Positions 26,450-39,610 of a stretch of DNA of 64,000 nucleotides are shown here, in pieces (within the stretch, counting starts at the first letter, position 1; each line of letters starts with the position of its first letter). This stretch comes from Struthio camelus. Its lineage: Eukaryota > Chordata > Aves > Struthioniformes > Struthionidae. Both the position numbers and the translations under genes were made by a program. The notes under the pieces were generated by a model. It saw only the letters and a program-made list of their open reading frames with translations, was not told the DNA's origin and made no database searches. The stretch lies in contig NC_090951.1 of NCBI RefSeq assembly GCF_040807025.1, positions 310,001-374,000 on the forward strand. The letters are read 5' to 3'.

Positions 26450-27280
26450 CAGAAATATTTAAATGAGAATTGGCGATTCTTTAAGAAGTATCGATTAGCT
26501 ACCCAAAGTAGCTAGTTTCATCAATGAAGCTGCAGTTTCACAGTTAAGGGCAAATTCAGTCAAAAGCTGATTGCAAAGATACAGGAAACAATTAGAAATG
26601 AAAAGCAATAAATAAGACATTGAAAAAGAACTTGAGAGAAAACTGTAGTCAATATGCATTAATAATTCTGTCATGCAAGAAATCCATAGGCAAGTAAAAG
26701 AGACTGAAGACCAGTTAATGGGTAAAAAAAGATAACAAGGCACAGAATACTAAGAACAAAAGAAGTCCTTGCAATGAAATATATGAGGATGATAGAATTG
26801 ATAAGATGATATAGAAAGGCTGAAATGTTCAATAAATATTTCTGTTCTGCATTTGGAAAGAAGGAAGCTGTCCCCTCATCACATAAGGACAGTGACGTTC
26901 TGGCCATCTGTTTATAACCAAAGATGATTTAAAATATCTCAGGAAAATATGTTTAAATAAAAAAGATGAGAGATAACTTGCATGCAAAGAGTGGAAGAAA
27001 CCTTTCACCAGCATATTTCATTTGAAATAAATGTTCAGATACTGCAGAAATGCTAAAGGTCTGAAAGAATCTTAGCGCTGTGCTATTACCAACATAAGCA
27101 GAAATGACCCATGTAACTCTGGGTAAAACTGGGAACAGGATCAAGTGATAAAGATTTATCTACAGGACGTGAGTGAGACTGACATTGCAGTACTCTCCAG
27201 CTCTGGGTCCAAATTGTTGAAAGCTAACAAAAAACTGGAGAAACTGTGAGAGAGAAAACCTTTCAAAAACATGTTAAACT
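26450..27280 (+). mobile_element. Old CR1/L3-type LINE remnant in TAT intron 9
   Basis: AT-rich stretch unlike the GC-richer flanks, with text recalling the region before the reverse transcriptase in amniote CR1/L3 (for example the part at 26,815-26,880). No frame survives. Strand and limits are approximate. Confidence 0.35.
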
Positions 27281-27786
27281 TAAGAGACTTAAAGGTTTTA
27301 GTTGAGCTTGCTGAGATGAGAAAGCAGAAATTTCTCTACATTGTAGAAGGTAAAAAAATATTAGGTACGGAGAAAGGCGGAAAAAGAGGCAACAGAGTAG
27401 GCAGGAGACAGATGCGCTAGTAGGAAGAAGGGTACAGTCTTCAACAGCAAGTGCGGTAATCTGATGTGGGGTGTAGGGGCTTCTCATCTTCCAGCTGTTT
27501 TCAAATCCAGGCGAAATAACATTGCCTTGCCAAGTACAAGCTATTGAGTTCTATACAGAGGCGAGAGGGTAAAATGTACTAGCCTCTGCTGCGTGTGAAG
27601 CAGACATCCTGCTCTGGCCTTCTAAAATGACAAAGGGATGGATCCACTGCACTGTGTAATGTGAAGATACACAGTACCAGAGTCCTGGTGCCAAGCACTA
27701 ACCTGAGGCCATTAACAAGTCACTGGAAGAGAGACCTAGTGTGAGCGCTGATGATCTGAAAATGGCATGTCACCCTCCTCACTTAC

Positions 27787-27870
27787 CATGAGGTACATGG
27801 CTCCTGCAGGCCGGACAGGCTGGAGACCAGGGATAGCTGACAGGGCAGCATAGCAAAGGTCAGCATTGGA
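27787..27870 (-). CDS. TAT: TAT coding exon 9
   Basis: Residues 348-375, [20 protein letters not shown] then PAGAMYLM. Acceptor TTTCAG, donor GTAAGT; both phases 0. Confidence 0.92.
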
Positions 27871-28291
27871 CTGAAAAGCAGATAGGAGAAAGTTCAAAAC
27901 AGGAGAAATTCCAGGAAGCAGCTCAGCAAATGGAAGCCAAGCTCCAAGCTAGGACTACAGACAGGTTTGCTCACTGCAGATAAAGGGGCAACAAACACAA
28001 ACAGCTTTGGTGCTCATGGCCTTGAGTACAGCAGGTGTGACTGACCTGAGCTCAGCAAGTTGGTGCCACTGCATCGCCAGCTCCAACTGCAGGGCTGCCT
28101 GAAACTCGTCACAACCGATATTCCTGCCCCACTTACCATGTCTCCGGCTAGAATTGGATTTGTTGGGCTCTTCTGATGACGGATAGGACTTCTGCCCTGC
28201 ACCTTGAAGCAGGGGAGGATAGGCTAGAAAGACACAGCTCCCCCAAAACAATTCATGAACAGACTTTGCTGGTCTGTTACAGCCTGTTTAC

Positions 28292-28420
28292 CTTGAGGAT
28301 GCTGAGGGTGTTGTGGTAGAACTCAGGGGGTGTTCGGTGCAATATATGTTCCAGTGCTCCTTGGATGATTGTGCAGGGTCCTAAGATCCTTTGACTGAGT
28401 CTTAGAAGGCCATCCCTGAT
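28292..28420 (-). CDS. TAT: TAT coding exon 8
   Basis: Residues 305-347, starting [20 protein letters not shown] and ending [10 protein letters not shown]. Acceptor with a T-rich tract (TTTTTTTTCAG), donor GTAAAC. Confidence 0.92.
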
Positions 28421-29270
28421 CTGAAAAAAAACTCAGTGACATTTGCAGCTCAGAGACTGTTCTTTACTGAAGAAAGAGCCCCAAGGCCTAGTGTCTGCAT
28501 TTCTACAGCTGTTCAGAGAGGGCAGCTCATACCTCTCTTCAGTGAGCATACAGAGCACCTCAGAACATTTGCTTTACTGTATGCCACATGTTTGCAGACT
28601 GTTCTCAATGTCATTCTCTGTGCCCGAGTTGCAGATAAAGATACCAACAGAGACCACCTTTGGAGCGTCCCAAACTGACCTAAAACAGTCTGGAACATAG
28701 CTAATATAAACAGAGTCAGAGCCATTGCTTTTGCCTTAGGTTTGGGGCCACTATCCACACTTTCATCAAAGCCGGCTAAGGAGAGCCGATATTAACTCTT
28801 CTGCTCATTCAGTTGCTCCTCTCGTCTCCTTCTTTCTGTGCCGAAAGGCCTCCAGGTGGAAAGGCTGCTGCAGGAGATGGGTGTTCTTATAACACAGTTG
28901 TACAAATGGCCAGGTAAGGCACTGGCTGCACTGCATGATGCTTTGTTCCCACTTATAAGAGAAACCATGATAGAGCACATAGAGACCACACACGGACTTC
29001 ACGTGCTGGATCAACAATGCAATACCTTCAGTGCACACACAAACTGCCTGAGAAGAGAAGCAGAAGCACGCAAACAAGACAAGGAATACATGAAGCAGCC
29101 GAAACAAGGAGTGTGTTAGAGTGCAAATGTGGGTATCAGGCCATATATGGAAGCAGATGGCATAAGGAAGGGACATGAAAAGCCTGAGAAACATGGGGGC
29201 GGAGAAACATGTGAGCAACAGGGTGACACCCATGTGAGAGCAAAAAAGCAGTACATGCCTGTATCAGCTA

Positions 29271-29564
<294 letters not shown>

Positions 29565-29884
29565 CTATGTGCATGAGGCACTGCAAGAAGAAGGGAGGCA
29601 AGGGGAGTCATGAGAAATTGATGGTGAAATCCACCAGCTCCAAGGTATGACAGTAGTAAGTGCATTCACATGGGAGTGAGCTGTCTGAGAAGAGGAAAGG
29701 AGCTAGACATGAGAAGTACCCCCTAGGACTGGAAATTACAGGACTAGGAGATTCAGGCGTAGACTCAGGCACAATACAGGGAAGCGGAATTGTCGCTTGC
29801 CTCTGGACAGCGGGCTGCCTTGGCCAAAGTTCGTCAGAAGGGACAGGCTGCGTAGGGGTGCAAAGGGCTGTGACAGACACTCAC

Positions 29885-29937
29885 CATGTCTCCATAGATC
29901 TCATCAGCAAGGATGGGCACGCAGTGTCTTGAGGCCA
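29885..29937 (-). CDS. TAT: TAT coding exon 6
   Basis: Residues 236-253, VASRHCVPILADEIYGDM. Asp247 and Tyr250 are the usual PLP contacts. Acceptor CCACAG, donor GTGAGT. Confidence 0.93.
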
Positions 29938-30494
29938 CTGTGGGAGAGAGGGCATTCAGCCTGGCCACCCTGCATCCTCCATGGGAGCAGATTTGCCCTC
30001 TGCTGCAAGGCCTGGCAGGGCTTGGAAATAAACTCTGCCCTATTTTCTTCCTGCAGCCTGTACACTTGGATTGGCCAAGCACTAGAGGGCCCTGCTAGGC
30101 CTACTTCTGCTCTCACCTGTGGGGGCAGGCAGCACAGCCCCCACTGACTGACAGGGCCAGGGCACAGCAGCCATAGGGCTCCCTCTGAAGCCAGAGTGGG
30201 GAAAATGAGCAGTCCAAGACACACAGGACATTTGGGAAAGAACAAGGCACAAGCCCTGCCTGTTCTTGCCCAGATAAGGCAAGCCCTTCATCCTGACCAA
30301 GCCCCTGTTCCCTGGGCTGGAGCCAGGCACGCAGGAGAAGGGCAAAGCCTGGGGCCACAGCACTGCTTTGCTGCAGTGTTCTCACTGTGCAGGCTGACAG
30401 CCATGACCCTGCAGAACCACAGTGACTGAGACGTGGGCAACTTGGGCAGACAGCAGACTGCAGCCCTGCACCAGATGTGCATAGGCAGGCTCAC

Positions 30495-30633
30495 CTGCCA
30501 GGATCTTCTGGAGGTGGCTCTTGCTGAATACAGAGCCACAGGGGTTGGATGGGTTGTTAATGACGAGACAAGCTGTCTTCTCATCCACCAGTGACTCCAA
30601 GTGCTTCAGATCAATTTCCCAGGACTTCTCTGG
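30495..30633 (-). CDS. TAT: TAT coding exon 5
   Basis: Residues 190-236 (last codon split). Starts [19 protein letters not shown] and carries [18 protein letters not shown]. Acceptor CACTAG, donor GTGAGC. Confidence 0.93.
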
Positions 30634-30714
30634 CTAGTGAGGAGAATGGAAGTAAAGCTGAGGAACTGGGCTTGCCACACAGGGTAGGTGTGACAAGGTG
30701 TCCAGGGCTGCTCA

Positions 30715-30948
<234 letters not shown>

Positions 30949-31336
30949 CTACAGAGAGCACATGGAAGTGAGTGGAACCTGCAGCCACTTCAAGGAGCCC
31001 TAGCCATGTGGGAGTTACTAAGTGCCCCAGGCTCTGCCAGATAAGAGCTTCTCGGCCAAAAAGGCTAGTGCAGAGCCTGACTGAAAACAGAAAACCTCCA
31101 CCAGCTGGGGAGCTCAGATTCCTTCCTTGAGGCGGGTGGCTGAGAGAAGCCCAGGGCAGGGGATGGGAGCTGCAGGAGATCAGTGTGAGACTAGGTCACA
31201 GATTGGCCTTAGGTCCCACAGCTGGGCAGAGGGGGTGAGAGCTGGGGCAGGACCCCCACCCATGTCGCATGGTCTAGGCTTAGGCAGCAGCACCCTGTCT
31301 GCACTGCACTGGGGTGCCTCAGCCAGGTGCCAGTAC

Positions 31337-31404
31337 CTGGGCCTCTAAGGGTGCCTCTGGGCAGTTGTAGTATGCAGCCACCGCTTCCCGGCAGGACTGG
31401 TAGC
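31337..31404 (-). CDS. TAT: TAT coding exon 3
   Basis: Residues 114-136, ending YYNCPEAPLEAQ. Acceptor CCCCAG; donor GTACTG, weaker than the others. Confidence 0.9.
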
Positions 31405-32247
31405 CTGGGGAGAGAGGAACCAAACGTGAATGGGAGGCTTTTACCCAACGTTCCCCTTTTTTTGCAAGGACAAGGCTCACAGCTGCCAGGCCAGCCAGGG
31501 CAAACCCATTTGTCAGTGACACTGTCCTGCCTCAGGTCAGGCAACATGCAACCCCAGGCTTGGGCCAGGAGGGTCATCAGCAGGGATAGACCCCGGCCAG
31601 GGAGGCAGGCTCCAGTGCCAATGCATCCTGGACATTAAGTTGATGAAAGCAGGATGGAGCACAGCCAGGGAGTTGCTCTGATGCAGCAGGAGGCTGATAT
31701 ACAAGTGTTGTGACATGACCTGCACTGAGGGCAGTCCTCCCTGTCCTGAGTCCCTCAGTGTCACCAAGGGGAGGGAGTCTTGTGAGGCAGGTGTGATCTA
31801 TGCTCTGTGAATGCTGTTTGCACTAACTATTTGCAAACAAGGCGCATGTTATCCTTGAAGGCAGGGAGCACAAGGGGAGTCCTGGCCAAGGCAGACCAGG
31901 AAGGTACTTGGCTGTAATCTCCCACAGGGAGACAATTCTGAGCCCTGCTGGGGTGCTGAGACCCTGCCTGCTCTAGGGGCTGGGGAGGGGGGAGGGAGGG
32001 TGGGCAAGCACAGCTTCTGTGGAAAGCTCTGGGCCTTCAAGGTACCTCAGGGAAAGCACCTATATGATGCCCACTCACAGGGAGGGGTGCTCACGGCGAC
32101 TGGGGGATGCACATGCTTGTGTGCCCGTGAGAGCGCTGGTGAGGGCAGCTGCAGGAGAGATGTGTGTGGGCTCCATGTCCAGGCCATGTGGAGGGAGCTG
32201 GTACATGTCTTCATCCTGCCCTCACAGGAAGAGCCGTGTCAACTCAC

Positions 32248-32352
32248 CAACAGATGGAGCATAACCGTTGTAACGTCCTGAGTCCAAAATCTCCTTCACA
32301 GCCTGGGTGACCTCATCGTTTGTGGGAAGATTTCCAAAGACTGTCGGGTCTC
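32248..32352 (-). CDS. TAT: TAT coding exon 2
   Basis: Residues 79-114. [20 protein letters not shown] then [13 protein letters not shown]. Acceptor CAAAAG, donor GTGAGT. Confidence 0.93.
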
Positions 32353-32532
32353 CTTTTGGAAAATTGAAAAATAGCAAAATTCTTACTGATCTGTGGCAGG
32401 CACAGAGCTGTGTGGCAGCCTGGCATGTCCCCTGGGTGTTTCCAAAAGCTTTGTGCTTCAGAGCCCTGCATTCTGCCAGCCCCACAATCCACCCTGCTGC
32501 CTGAAAGCTCCAGCCACAGCACTAGTGCTTAC

Positions 32533-32767
32533 CTAGGGACAAGGAGATCATGGCTTTCCTTGGGTTGGGCTCCACTTTCATGCTGTCTACGATGGCTCGG
32601 ACTGGATTGAAAGTCTTCTTTGACATTTCAGAAGCCCTGACAGCCCATCTTGGCTTCCGGCCCTTCACCTTCCCCAGCGACAGGCTGTTCCCATTGGTAT
32701 TGAGATGAACATCCATCACAGGCGCACAGTCACCGTGGCCATTCACTTGGATCAGGTACGAGTCCAT
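32533..32767 (-). CDS. TAT: TAT coding exon 1 (start codon)
   Basis: Residues 1-78 plus one base. The ATG is at 32,765-32,767. [20 protein letters not shown] matches the human N-terminus in spacing, and [19 protein letters not shown] and MISLSLG follow. Donor GTAAGC. A likely acceptor (GATCTCAG) lies directly before the ATG, so the 5'UTR is split. Confidence 0.92.
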
Positions 32768-34007
32768 CCTGAGATCTATCAGTGGGAGATGGATTTCCTG
32801 GCTTAGCTAACATGCCAGACAAGGGTTCTGCCCATCTAGGGACACAGCCCATGGCTCTCCAAAAGTAAGACCTTTGAAAGCTATCAGACCCTACCTACTG
32901 CTCATGGGCAAGTCAGTCAGCAGCAGCATGTAGGGGTATACTGAAGGCCAAGATGGCAAGAAATCCCCCAGATAAATGAGAGCAAGATGCAGCGGGACAG
33001 AGACAAAGGCGTTGTCTGTGCTCACCTCACCACTGCCTAGCATGGCTTGCTGTGCTAGGGAGGAGGCATCCCCACTACAGCCACTGGCCCCCACTACAGC
33101 CACCCGCCAAGAGTTAGCAGCCTGTTGTAGTCACTGCTCGACTGCAGATTCAATGTTCCACTGATAGGAGGGCCGGATCACTCCCCCACAGCTACCAACT
33201 TGCAGACCTCAAGCTGTAACCACAAGGATCAGCCCACTATGTGTGTTCACACTTGGAACGTCCCTGCAGTTTGCAGACATAAGCTCAGTGCTGTTAAAAT
33301 CAGACCTCAGATGATAAAAACGTAGTGCTGATCGATCCCACGCTCTCAGGATATACTGGGCAGTGTCAGAGTGTGGGGTACAGACACTTGCCTCTGTCAG
33401 CAGAGCAACAGGGAGAAACAGTCCAGCCCAGAGACCTTCGATCAGAAGGCAGTGCCTAGAAAATGGAGCAAGGGGGTTATCAGGGAGCTGACACTGCCCC
33501 GGGCAAAAGGCCTGTAGCCCTGCCCGAGGCTGGGTAACAAGGCATAGCAGAGGAAAAGCTGCCTTTCTAGGCCTCAACAAGCACACCTGAAAGTAACTTA
33601 AGCACCTGAGCACAAAGCATGCAGCACAAAGCATAAGCGAGTCCCAACCAGCCAAAGCCTTACTCAAGAACTGCTGCTGACTTAGGGCTTTCCACCGGGC
33701 TGCAGAAAGTTAGAGACAGGGCACAGGGCAGGCAGACACCTCCTGGGTCACTGAGCTTATTCTTGCTGTCACTGGCACCCTGTCTTGTAATCCTGCCATA
33801 AGTAGCTCATGCTCTGTCACCATACTACCCTACTCACCTGCTCCACTGAAAGGCAGTACACTGAAGCGTGGCCCTTTCCTGGCAGTAATTAGCCCCTTGG
33901 ACAGCCAGATGCTACACTCATGGGTATTCAGGACACAGCAGACGAGGGAGAGCAAACTACCCCATCCTCACTGCAGGCACACTGAGCTGGAAGGCTTGTA
34001 GCATCAC

Positions 34008-34086
34008 CTGGCAGTCCAAGCAAGATTTGCAGCAGAATTTCACTGAGGTTTGCACCCAGGAATGCCCCATGCTGCTGCAGTTACTC
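34008..34086 (-). other. TAT: Candidate TAT untranslated exon 1
   Basis: Inferred from a TATA box 30 nt upstream and a donor, CCAG followed by GTGATG, at 34,008/34,007. That gives an exon of about 79 nt and a first intron of about 1.24 kb to the acceptor at the ATG exon. Human TAT also has a short untranslated exon 1. The transcription start is an estimate. Confidence 0.5.
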
Positions 34087-34101
34087 TGCCAGCAGTGCCT
34101 T

Positions 34102-34116
34102 GTTAACCTATTTATA
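34102..34116 (-). promoter_or_regulatory. TAT: Candidate TAT core promoter: TATA box next to GTTAAC
   Basis: Minus strand reads TATAAATAGG (34,116-34,107) overlapping the palindrome GTTAAC (34,107-34,102), the half-site core of liver factor HNF1. No full glucocorticoid response element (AGAACA, 3 nt, TGTTCT) was seen within a few kb upstream; in rat the main element is at about -2.5 kb. Confidence 0.5.
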
Positions 34117-35663
34117 GCAAATGAGGCTGATCTAGTGGGGCTGGTGGTCATAAAGCAAGACCTTCAGCTTCCCTGTTGCAGGCACCTTCTGTGTCTCCTC
34201 TCCACAAGGAAATGGAGTTGAGGAATGACACGACACAGCTGCCTCAAAACTTAGCACAGAGATGAGCCATATACCCCAGTTCAACATCAGGGATGAGTCC
34301 CAAGTGCAAAGTCTGTACCAGCAGAGCCTTCACAACACCCACCAGCATGGCTCTTGTGCGAGGGGGAACTGCATATGCAGGCAGAATGGACACCTTCACT
34401 GCATGTACCCAGGGCAGGCCCCCGCTCTTCCCCCCAGAAGAAGCAAAGTACCAGAGGATAGTACTTTACCTTCTACAGCACAGAGAGGGAGACACCAACA
34501 AGCTCGGAGCTCCACTCCCTACTTTTCATCCAGGACAAACTGTCTTGAGAAGAAATTCCTGCAAATTCTTACCCATGAAATAAGCCCCAAAACTGGGCGG
34601 TGGGTTTGAACACTTTAGCCATTGGCTGGCAGAGAGGGGTTGCACTCTCCACCCAAAAATGCCCTCTCCTCCCCGCTGTAACTGTGTTCAATTCAAACAC
34701 CTGGAGTTTGTCTGGACATTAACTCTTTCTGCGGGCAGCCCACAGAGAGGCATGGCTTGGCTCCTGAAAACCTTGGCTGCTTCCCTTCTGCACCACTTCC
34801 CTCTATCCTCAAAGTCAGGGTGGGAGGGGAGCGGGTTCCCACAGAGGGGAGAGCCCCGATATTCCAGCCTCAACCCCTTGCAATGCACCAGGAGTGAAGT
34901 AATGGACACCAAAGCCTGTGGAAAGCATTAGTCTGTCCTGGCCACCTCAAAGGCCCTGGGATCCCAAGTCACTAGATGATAGACAGTTTGTGGTATCATT
35001 GCACACAGAGGATATCTCCATAGGCTGAAGGGAGGCAGGCACTTCACCGGTAGTGTCTGGGATGCACCAGGACCTGAAGAGTTAAAGGAAGCCCAATGTG
35101 CCCTGTTTTTTTTGTTGCAAGGCCCAAACTCACCATTTTTGGCAAATAACAGAGATGATGCAATTCCTCCCTCTCTGATGGTGCTGCAAAGTGCAGATGA
35201 CACCATTCCCCAGTAGGCCCCTTTCTTTAAGTGACGTGAAACCTGTGCCTTTCTGTCCTTTGCCTGGTACAGGCCAGGGGTATGTGAGAGAGGAGTCTGC
35301 ATCCTTCCTGCCTTGTAAGGGCTGTTCCAAGCCTTCTCCTACCACCTTGGCAGCAAATGGCTGGAGATCAAAGAGCTGCTCAGGGACAACAGGGAACCTG
35401 CTAATCTCCCTGCAAACAGACTGCTGACACCTCCATTGCAGAGGCCAGCGGTCACGGTGATTTTTGTCTGTTTACACCCACTGCTGTGTGGGAGGAGGGA
35501 GGACCACTCATGCTCAGCCCATGCCCACTGTACCCCCAGCAGTAAGGCTGCATCTCCCCAGGCACAAGCAGTAGCCCCCGTCCCTCAGTCCTGCGGGCTG
35601 AGGTGATGCTGTTGGGGAGTTATGATTCTCCAGCTGGCTTCAGTGCTGCAGTGGGCGGCTGAG

Positions 35664-35701
35664 GCACCTGTGTCTATGGCAGGGGCCATAGACACAGGTG
35701 C
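35664..35701. repeat. Perfect 17-bp inverted repeat with 4-nt loop
   Basis: GCACCTGTGTCTATGGC (35,664-35,680), loop AGGG, then its exact reverse complement GCCATAGACACAGGTGC (35,685-35,701). Each arm carries an E-box (CACCTG or CAGGTG). It is about 1.6 kb upstream of the proposed TAT start. Confidence 0.9.
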
Positions 35702-38700
35702 TGGAGATAGGCCAGGAGGTGGCTACGTGCAGCCAGTGTGTCTCAGCCAGGGTCCTCAGGCTTGCAAGCCTCCCACAGCAGCCACCCCCAGAGGTTTTGG
35801 TCAAGGAATGGTACCTTTCAAAAACATTTCACAATGAAACATCTTGTCTCAAAGCCAACTGGGCTCTTTTCTACTCGGAACTGCACAGTTCCAGACTATT
35901 TTCTCTCTTCTTGCTGAAGCCTGACACATAAACACCTTCAGGAACTCTGACCCTCTCCAAGCACCAAGCGTTATTTTCCAGCTCCCCCCAGTTGGCCCCA
36001 TCTCATGTCATGCTGCAGCCTGCCAGGGTTAAATGTGGCACACAGAGGCCTCAAGGACACTGCTGCATGTTCTGCCTACCAACAACCCCTGAAGGTGACG
36101 CAACCTGGTGCTCTGCCTGTAATCCTGCACTCGGCAGTGGGGTTTAGGGGAGGGCAGGGTGGAAGCCTCCTGCCAAAGAGGAAAAATGTGGTGCTGAAGA
36201 AACAGGGAGCCCCAGTTACATAAGGCTGGGAATCTGCCCAGATCGGGGAAGGACATAGCACCATGGGGGCGCTGGGTTTCTTCTGCTATTGCCATGCCCT
36301 TCTCTCTCTCTGCATAACTCTGATCCTTCTCTGGATGCTCTCCCGCACAGGGTCCACAGCTCTGCACCATCTCAGAGTGCACAGAGCTTCCTGGGGCTGA
36401 AGCAGGAGCGTTCAGCTCAGCGCTTCAGGCCCTGCAAATGTGGCCAAGCACCCCTTGTAAGGCTCAGTGAAAGCGGTGGACAGGTCCTGCAGGCCGCATT
36501 TCTGCCAGCAAGACAGCTGGTTGTCTTGACTGTCAGGACCTCCAGTGCCTACACCAGCCCTGACTAGCCCCCCTCCCCCCCCAATTTGCTCCTCTGTCTC
36601 AGCAGCTGCCCCCCCATGGGTGTCTTACTGCATGTCTCTTCCGCTCCCTGTGTCTTCTGTAGCTTGAGCAGTTGGTCACAGCAGAGACCTTTTGTCTCCT
36701 TTCGGGGAAGGAGAAACTGATGATGACATGTTTCTCTGGTACTACCTTGCTCTGGTACCAGGACTGCTCAGAGGCCTGTTTCTGTGAACAGAAGACAAAC
36801 CAACAATATCAAGCAGTTCCCTCTTCCAGGACCAGCCACAATTACAAAGCAGGACTGACAAATGGTGGCTCCAGGGGAGCAAAGACTCAAGCAAACCTGC
36901 GTCTCTGCCAGACTGTGGGCAGGACATGAACCAGCAGAGTTTTACCTTTGTGCTCTGCAACTCCCATCCAGGGTGTGCAGCACCCCTTTCAGAGCGCTGA
37001 CCTACGTCTCTTACCAACCAGCACTATGCACAAAAATCTCCCGGAGTCGATTACAAATCACCTTACAAGTTATCTCCTCATGGTTTGCATTTATTTTCAG
37101 TGATTTCTGGCTGCTCCTTTCTGACACACATATAGCCTTAACCAATCCAGGAGCTGCTCTACACTTATATATCTATGTGTATATACATAGGCTATATGTA
37201 GAGAGAGCCTAATCTCAGCTTGGTCATTCCTGGTTGAATCAGATCTCAATAAGCAAATATGTGATTTTTCTTTTCTTTTTAAAATTCATTTCCTATCAAT
37301 CCCTCATGTAGATGAGCAAACAGCCCCACACATTCCTTAGCTCTAGTGAATTTTGTGACTGTCCATAGATCCCAAGACATACTTATTTTTATAATACAGC
37401 AAGAGACAAACCTCTGTTACAGGTCAGCTCACATGAGCGCTCTGAAAATGCAAATAGTCACAGTTAAATCTGCCTTTTGCTGTGGGCAGGGCTGCTGTGC
37501 CAAATCTGCAGACATTTGCACGAGTCTCTGATCAAACCATGACTATGTATGGTTGTGCCTCCAGCAATCTTAATTGCCCAGCTTTAACCTGGAATGGAGC
37601 ACAGCGCCAGCCAGCCGCCTCTTTGTGGAAGCAGAGCAGAAATTAAGTTTTCCCTTCCCAGTGGCCCCCCCCCCCAAAAAAAAAACAAAAAAAACCCAGA
37701 TAGCTTCTTCAAAGCCATGCAAGCCTTGTACTTTTTCAGAGGCAGAAAGACAGCACAATCCACACAGAGCAACTCAAAGCCAGTGAGTAAGTGGAAAGTT
37801 ATATGGTAGCTACCGTATCTAGCTGCCTGTAGTTAGGATCAATTTTGATTTGATCTCAAAACTGTGAAAGAGACAAAAAAGCACATTGCTACAATCCAGC
37901 TAGGGATGCCTCGCCCTGAAAAAGTAGCCTGTGTAAAGCAGGAGGCTTGCAAGATGCTCCAGCCACCCCTGTGAGCTGGGCTCTGGAGAGGGGAGCTCCA
38001 GCCACTGGGTCCCATCTGATCCCTGCACTCGCTGTGTTTGAAAGTGGAGCGGGGTGACTCACGCTGGCCATGCGCACAGGGCGCTGCAGTGGGAACAGCA
38101 GCGCTCTGGAGAGTCATTCACATCCAGGCTTCTGGGACAGGTCTCTCCTTCTGCATGTCCTAGGCTGGGCTGAAAAGAGCTGCATTCGTACGCTTGCCTT
38201 AACGACCGCTATCTCCTACCATGGCAATCCCTCTCTGTTAAGAAAATTAGGAAGTGTAAAGACCAGACTCTTTCATGACCATACCATGTCACGGGCCTCC
38301 CACAATACCACTTTCTGAAAAAAAAAAGAACGTCTGCAATAGGCAAATGCAGTGCTACAGTCAGATGCTAGCTGTATTGAGAAATCCAGGTCACTCTCCA
38401 CAGCCATAGACCTCTGCAGCACTGGCGAGGGGAAGGAGTCCCGCAGCTATAAGGAACCTCGCCCTACTCGGCCTGGGCCCTAAGCCCCTCTGCAGGACAC
38501 TGGCAAGGATGCTGAGAGAAGCAGGGAGCAGCCCAGGGTCATGCAGACTCGGGCGCAAGGGAGCTACAGGCCCAACAGCCACAGTGAAGAGCAGTCAGAG
38601 CCCCCGCTACAGATGTTGCAAGGAATGCTCCATGCAGTGCTGCGGTTCGCAGCTCCTGGGTGCAGGCACAGTGCAGAGAAACATCTTGCCCAGCCTTGCT

Positions 38701-38919
38701 TGTTGCTTACACCCAGGCAAATATTGTGTAAGTGCATGTCCTGTGTTTGAGTTGTGACTTCTGAAACTCAAGCTGTTGCATGGTCTGCTGTGGCAGTTGC
38801 CCCCCTTGATGGCCTTGAAGCTGTGGGGACAGCAACCAGCCAATGGAGGCGGGATGGAAAGAGGCACGGCGGCCCTGCAGAGTGAGGGGTCGCCACCGGC
38901 TCATGGTCAGTGACGGGGG

Positions 38920-39610
38920 CAGCACCAGCCACACCTCCTCTCAGACAGCACACACAGGCCACCCTCTCTGACTGAACCTAAGCCCCAGTGATGGAGACCC
39001 ACCACCTGCCCAACCAACCCGCTCCAGCAACAACTGCTCCTCTCATTAGAAAGTGGTGTTTTGCTTTTTTTGGTGCCTAAATTGCATGTCTTTTGCTTCA
39101 AGTTAAGCTCACTGCTTCTTGACCATACCAACAGCAGATAAGGAGAACAAGACACCCTCCTCCCCTTGACAGCAGCCTTTTACAAGTTTGCAGGTTAAGA
39201 TGCCTCCCCTCGGTTTGGTTAAATGAAAGGACTAAGGTCAATCTTTTCTTATCGGTTGTATTTCTAGACTATTCTTTTGCTTTCCTCTGGATTCCCTCCA
39301 GCTGATCCACTCATTTCTGGAAACAGTGCGCAAGACTGGACCATAGCCACTGGAAGCCTACCCAGCACTGAAAAGGACAGAAGAATTTCTTCACATGCCC
39401 TCCATGTGACATTTCTGTTTATACATCCCAGTGATATTAGTTTTTTTCGCAACAGGATGACATTGTGGACTTGAGTCCAGTTTGTGATTCACCATAACCT
39501 CCAGTTCCTTTCTGCAGCACTGCTGCATCGTCATTGTGCTGTGCTCATTGTTCCCGTGATTATTTATTTACGTGGGACAGTCGATAAATCTTGCTATAAT
39601 GGTCAGCAGT
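38920..39610 (-). mobile_element. CR1/L3-type LINE remnant, minus strand
   Basis: Read on +, it shows the antisense landmarks of the 3' part of amniote CR1/L3 ORF2 and tail: CTGACTGAACC...GTGATGGAGA, then TTTCTGGAAACAGTGCGC with ACTGGAC, then CACCATAACCTCCAG and CTTTCTGCAGCACTGCTGC. Old and broken. The opposite orientation of the same family is seen at 55.1-55.6 kb. Confidence 0.55.

Noticed and set aside
34117-38000. Search for a glucocorticoid response element upstream of TAT
   Set aside because: No paired AGAACA/TGTTCT half-sites at 3-nt spacing were seen by eye; single half-sites are too common to report.
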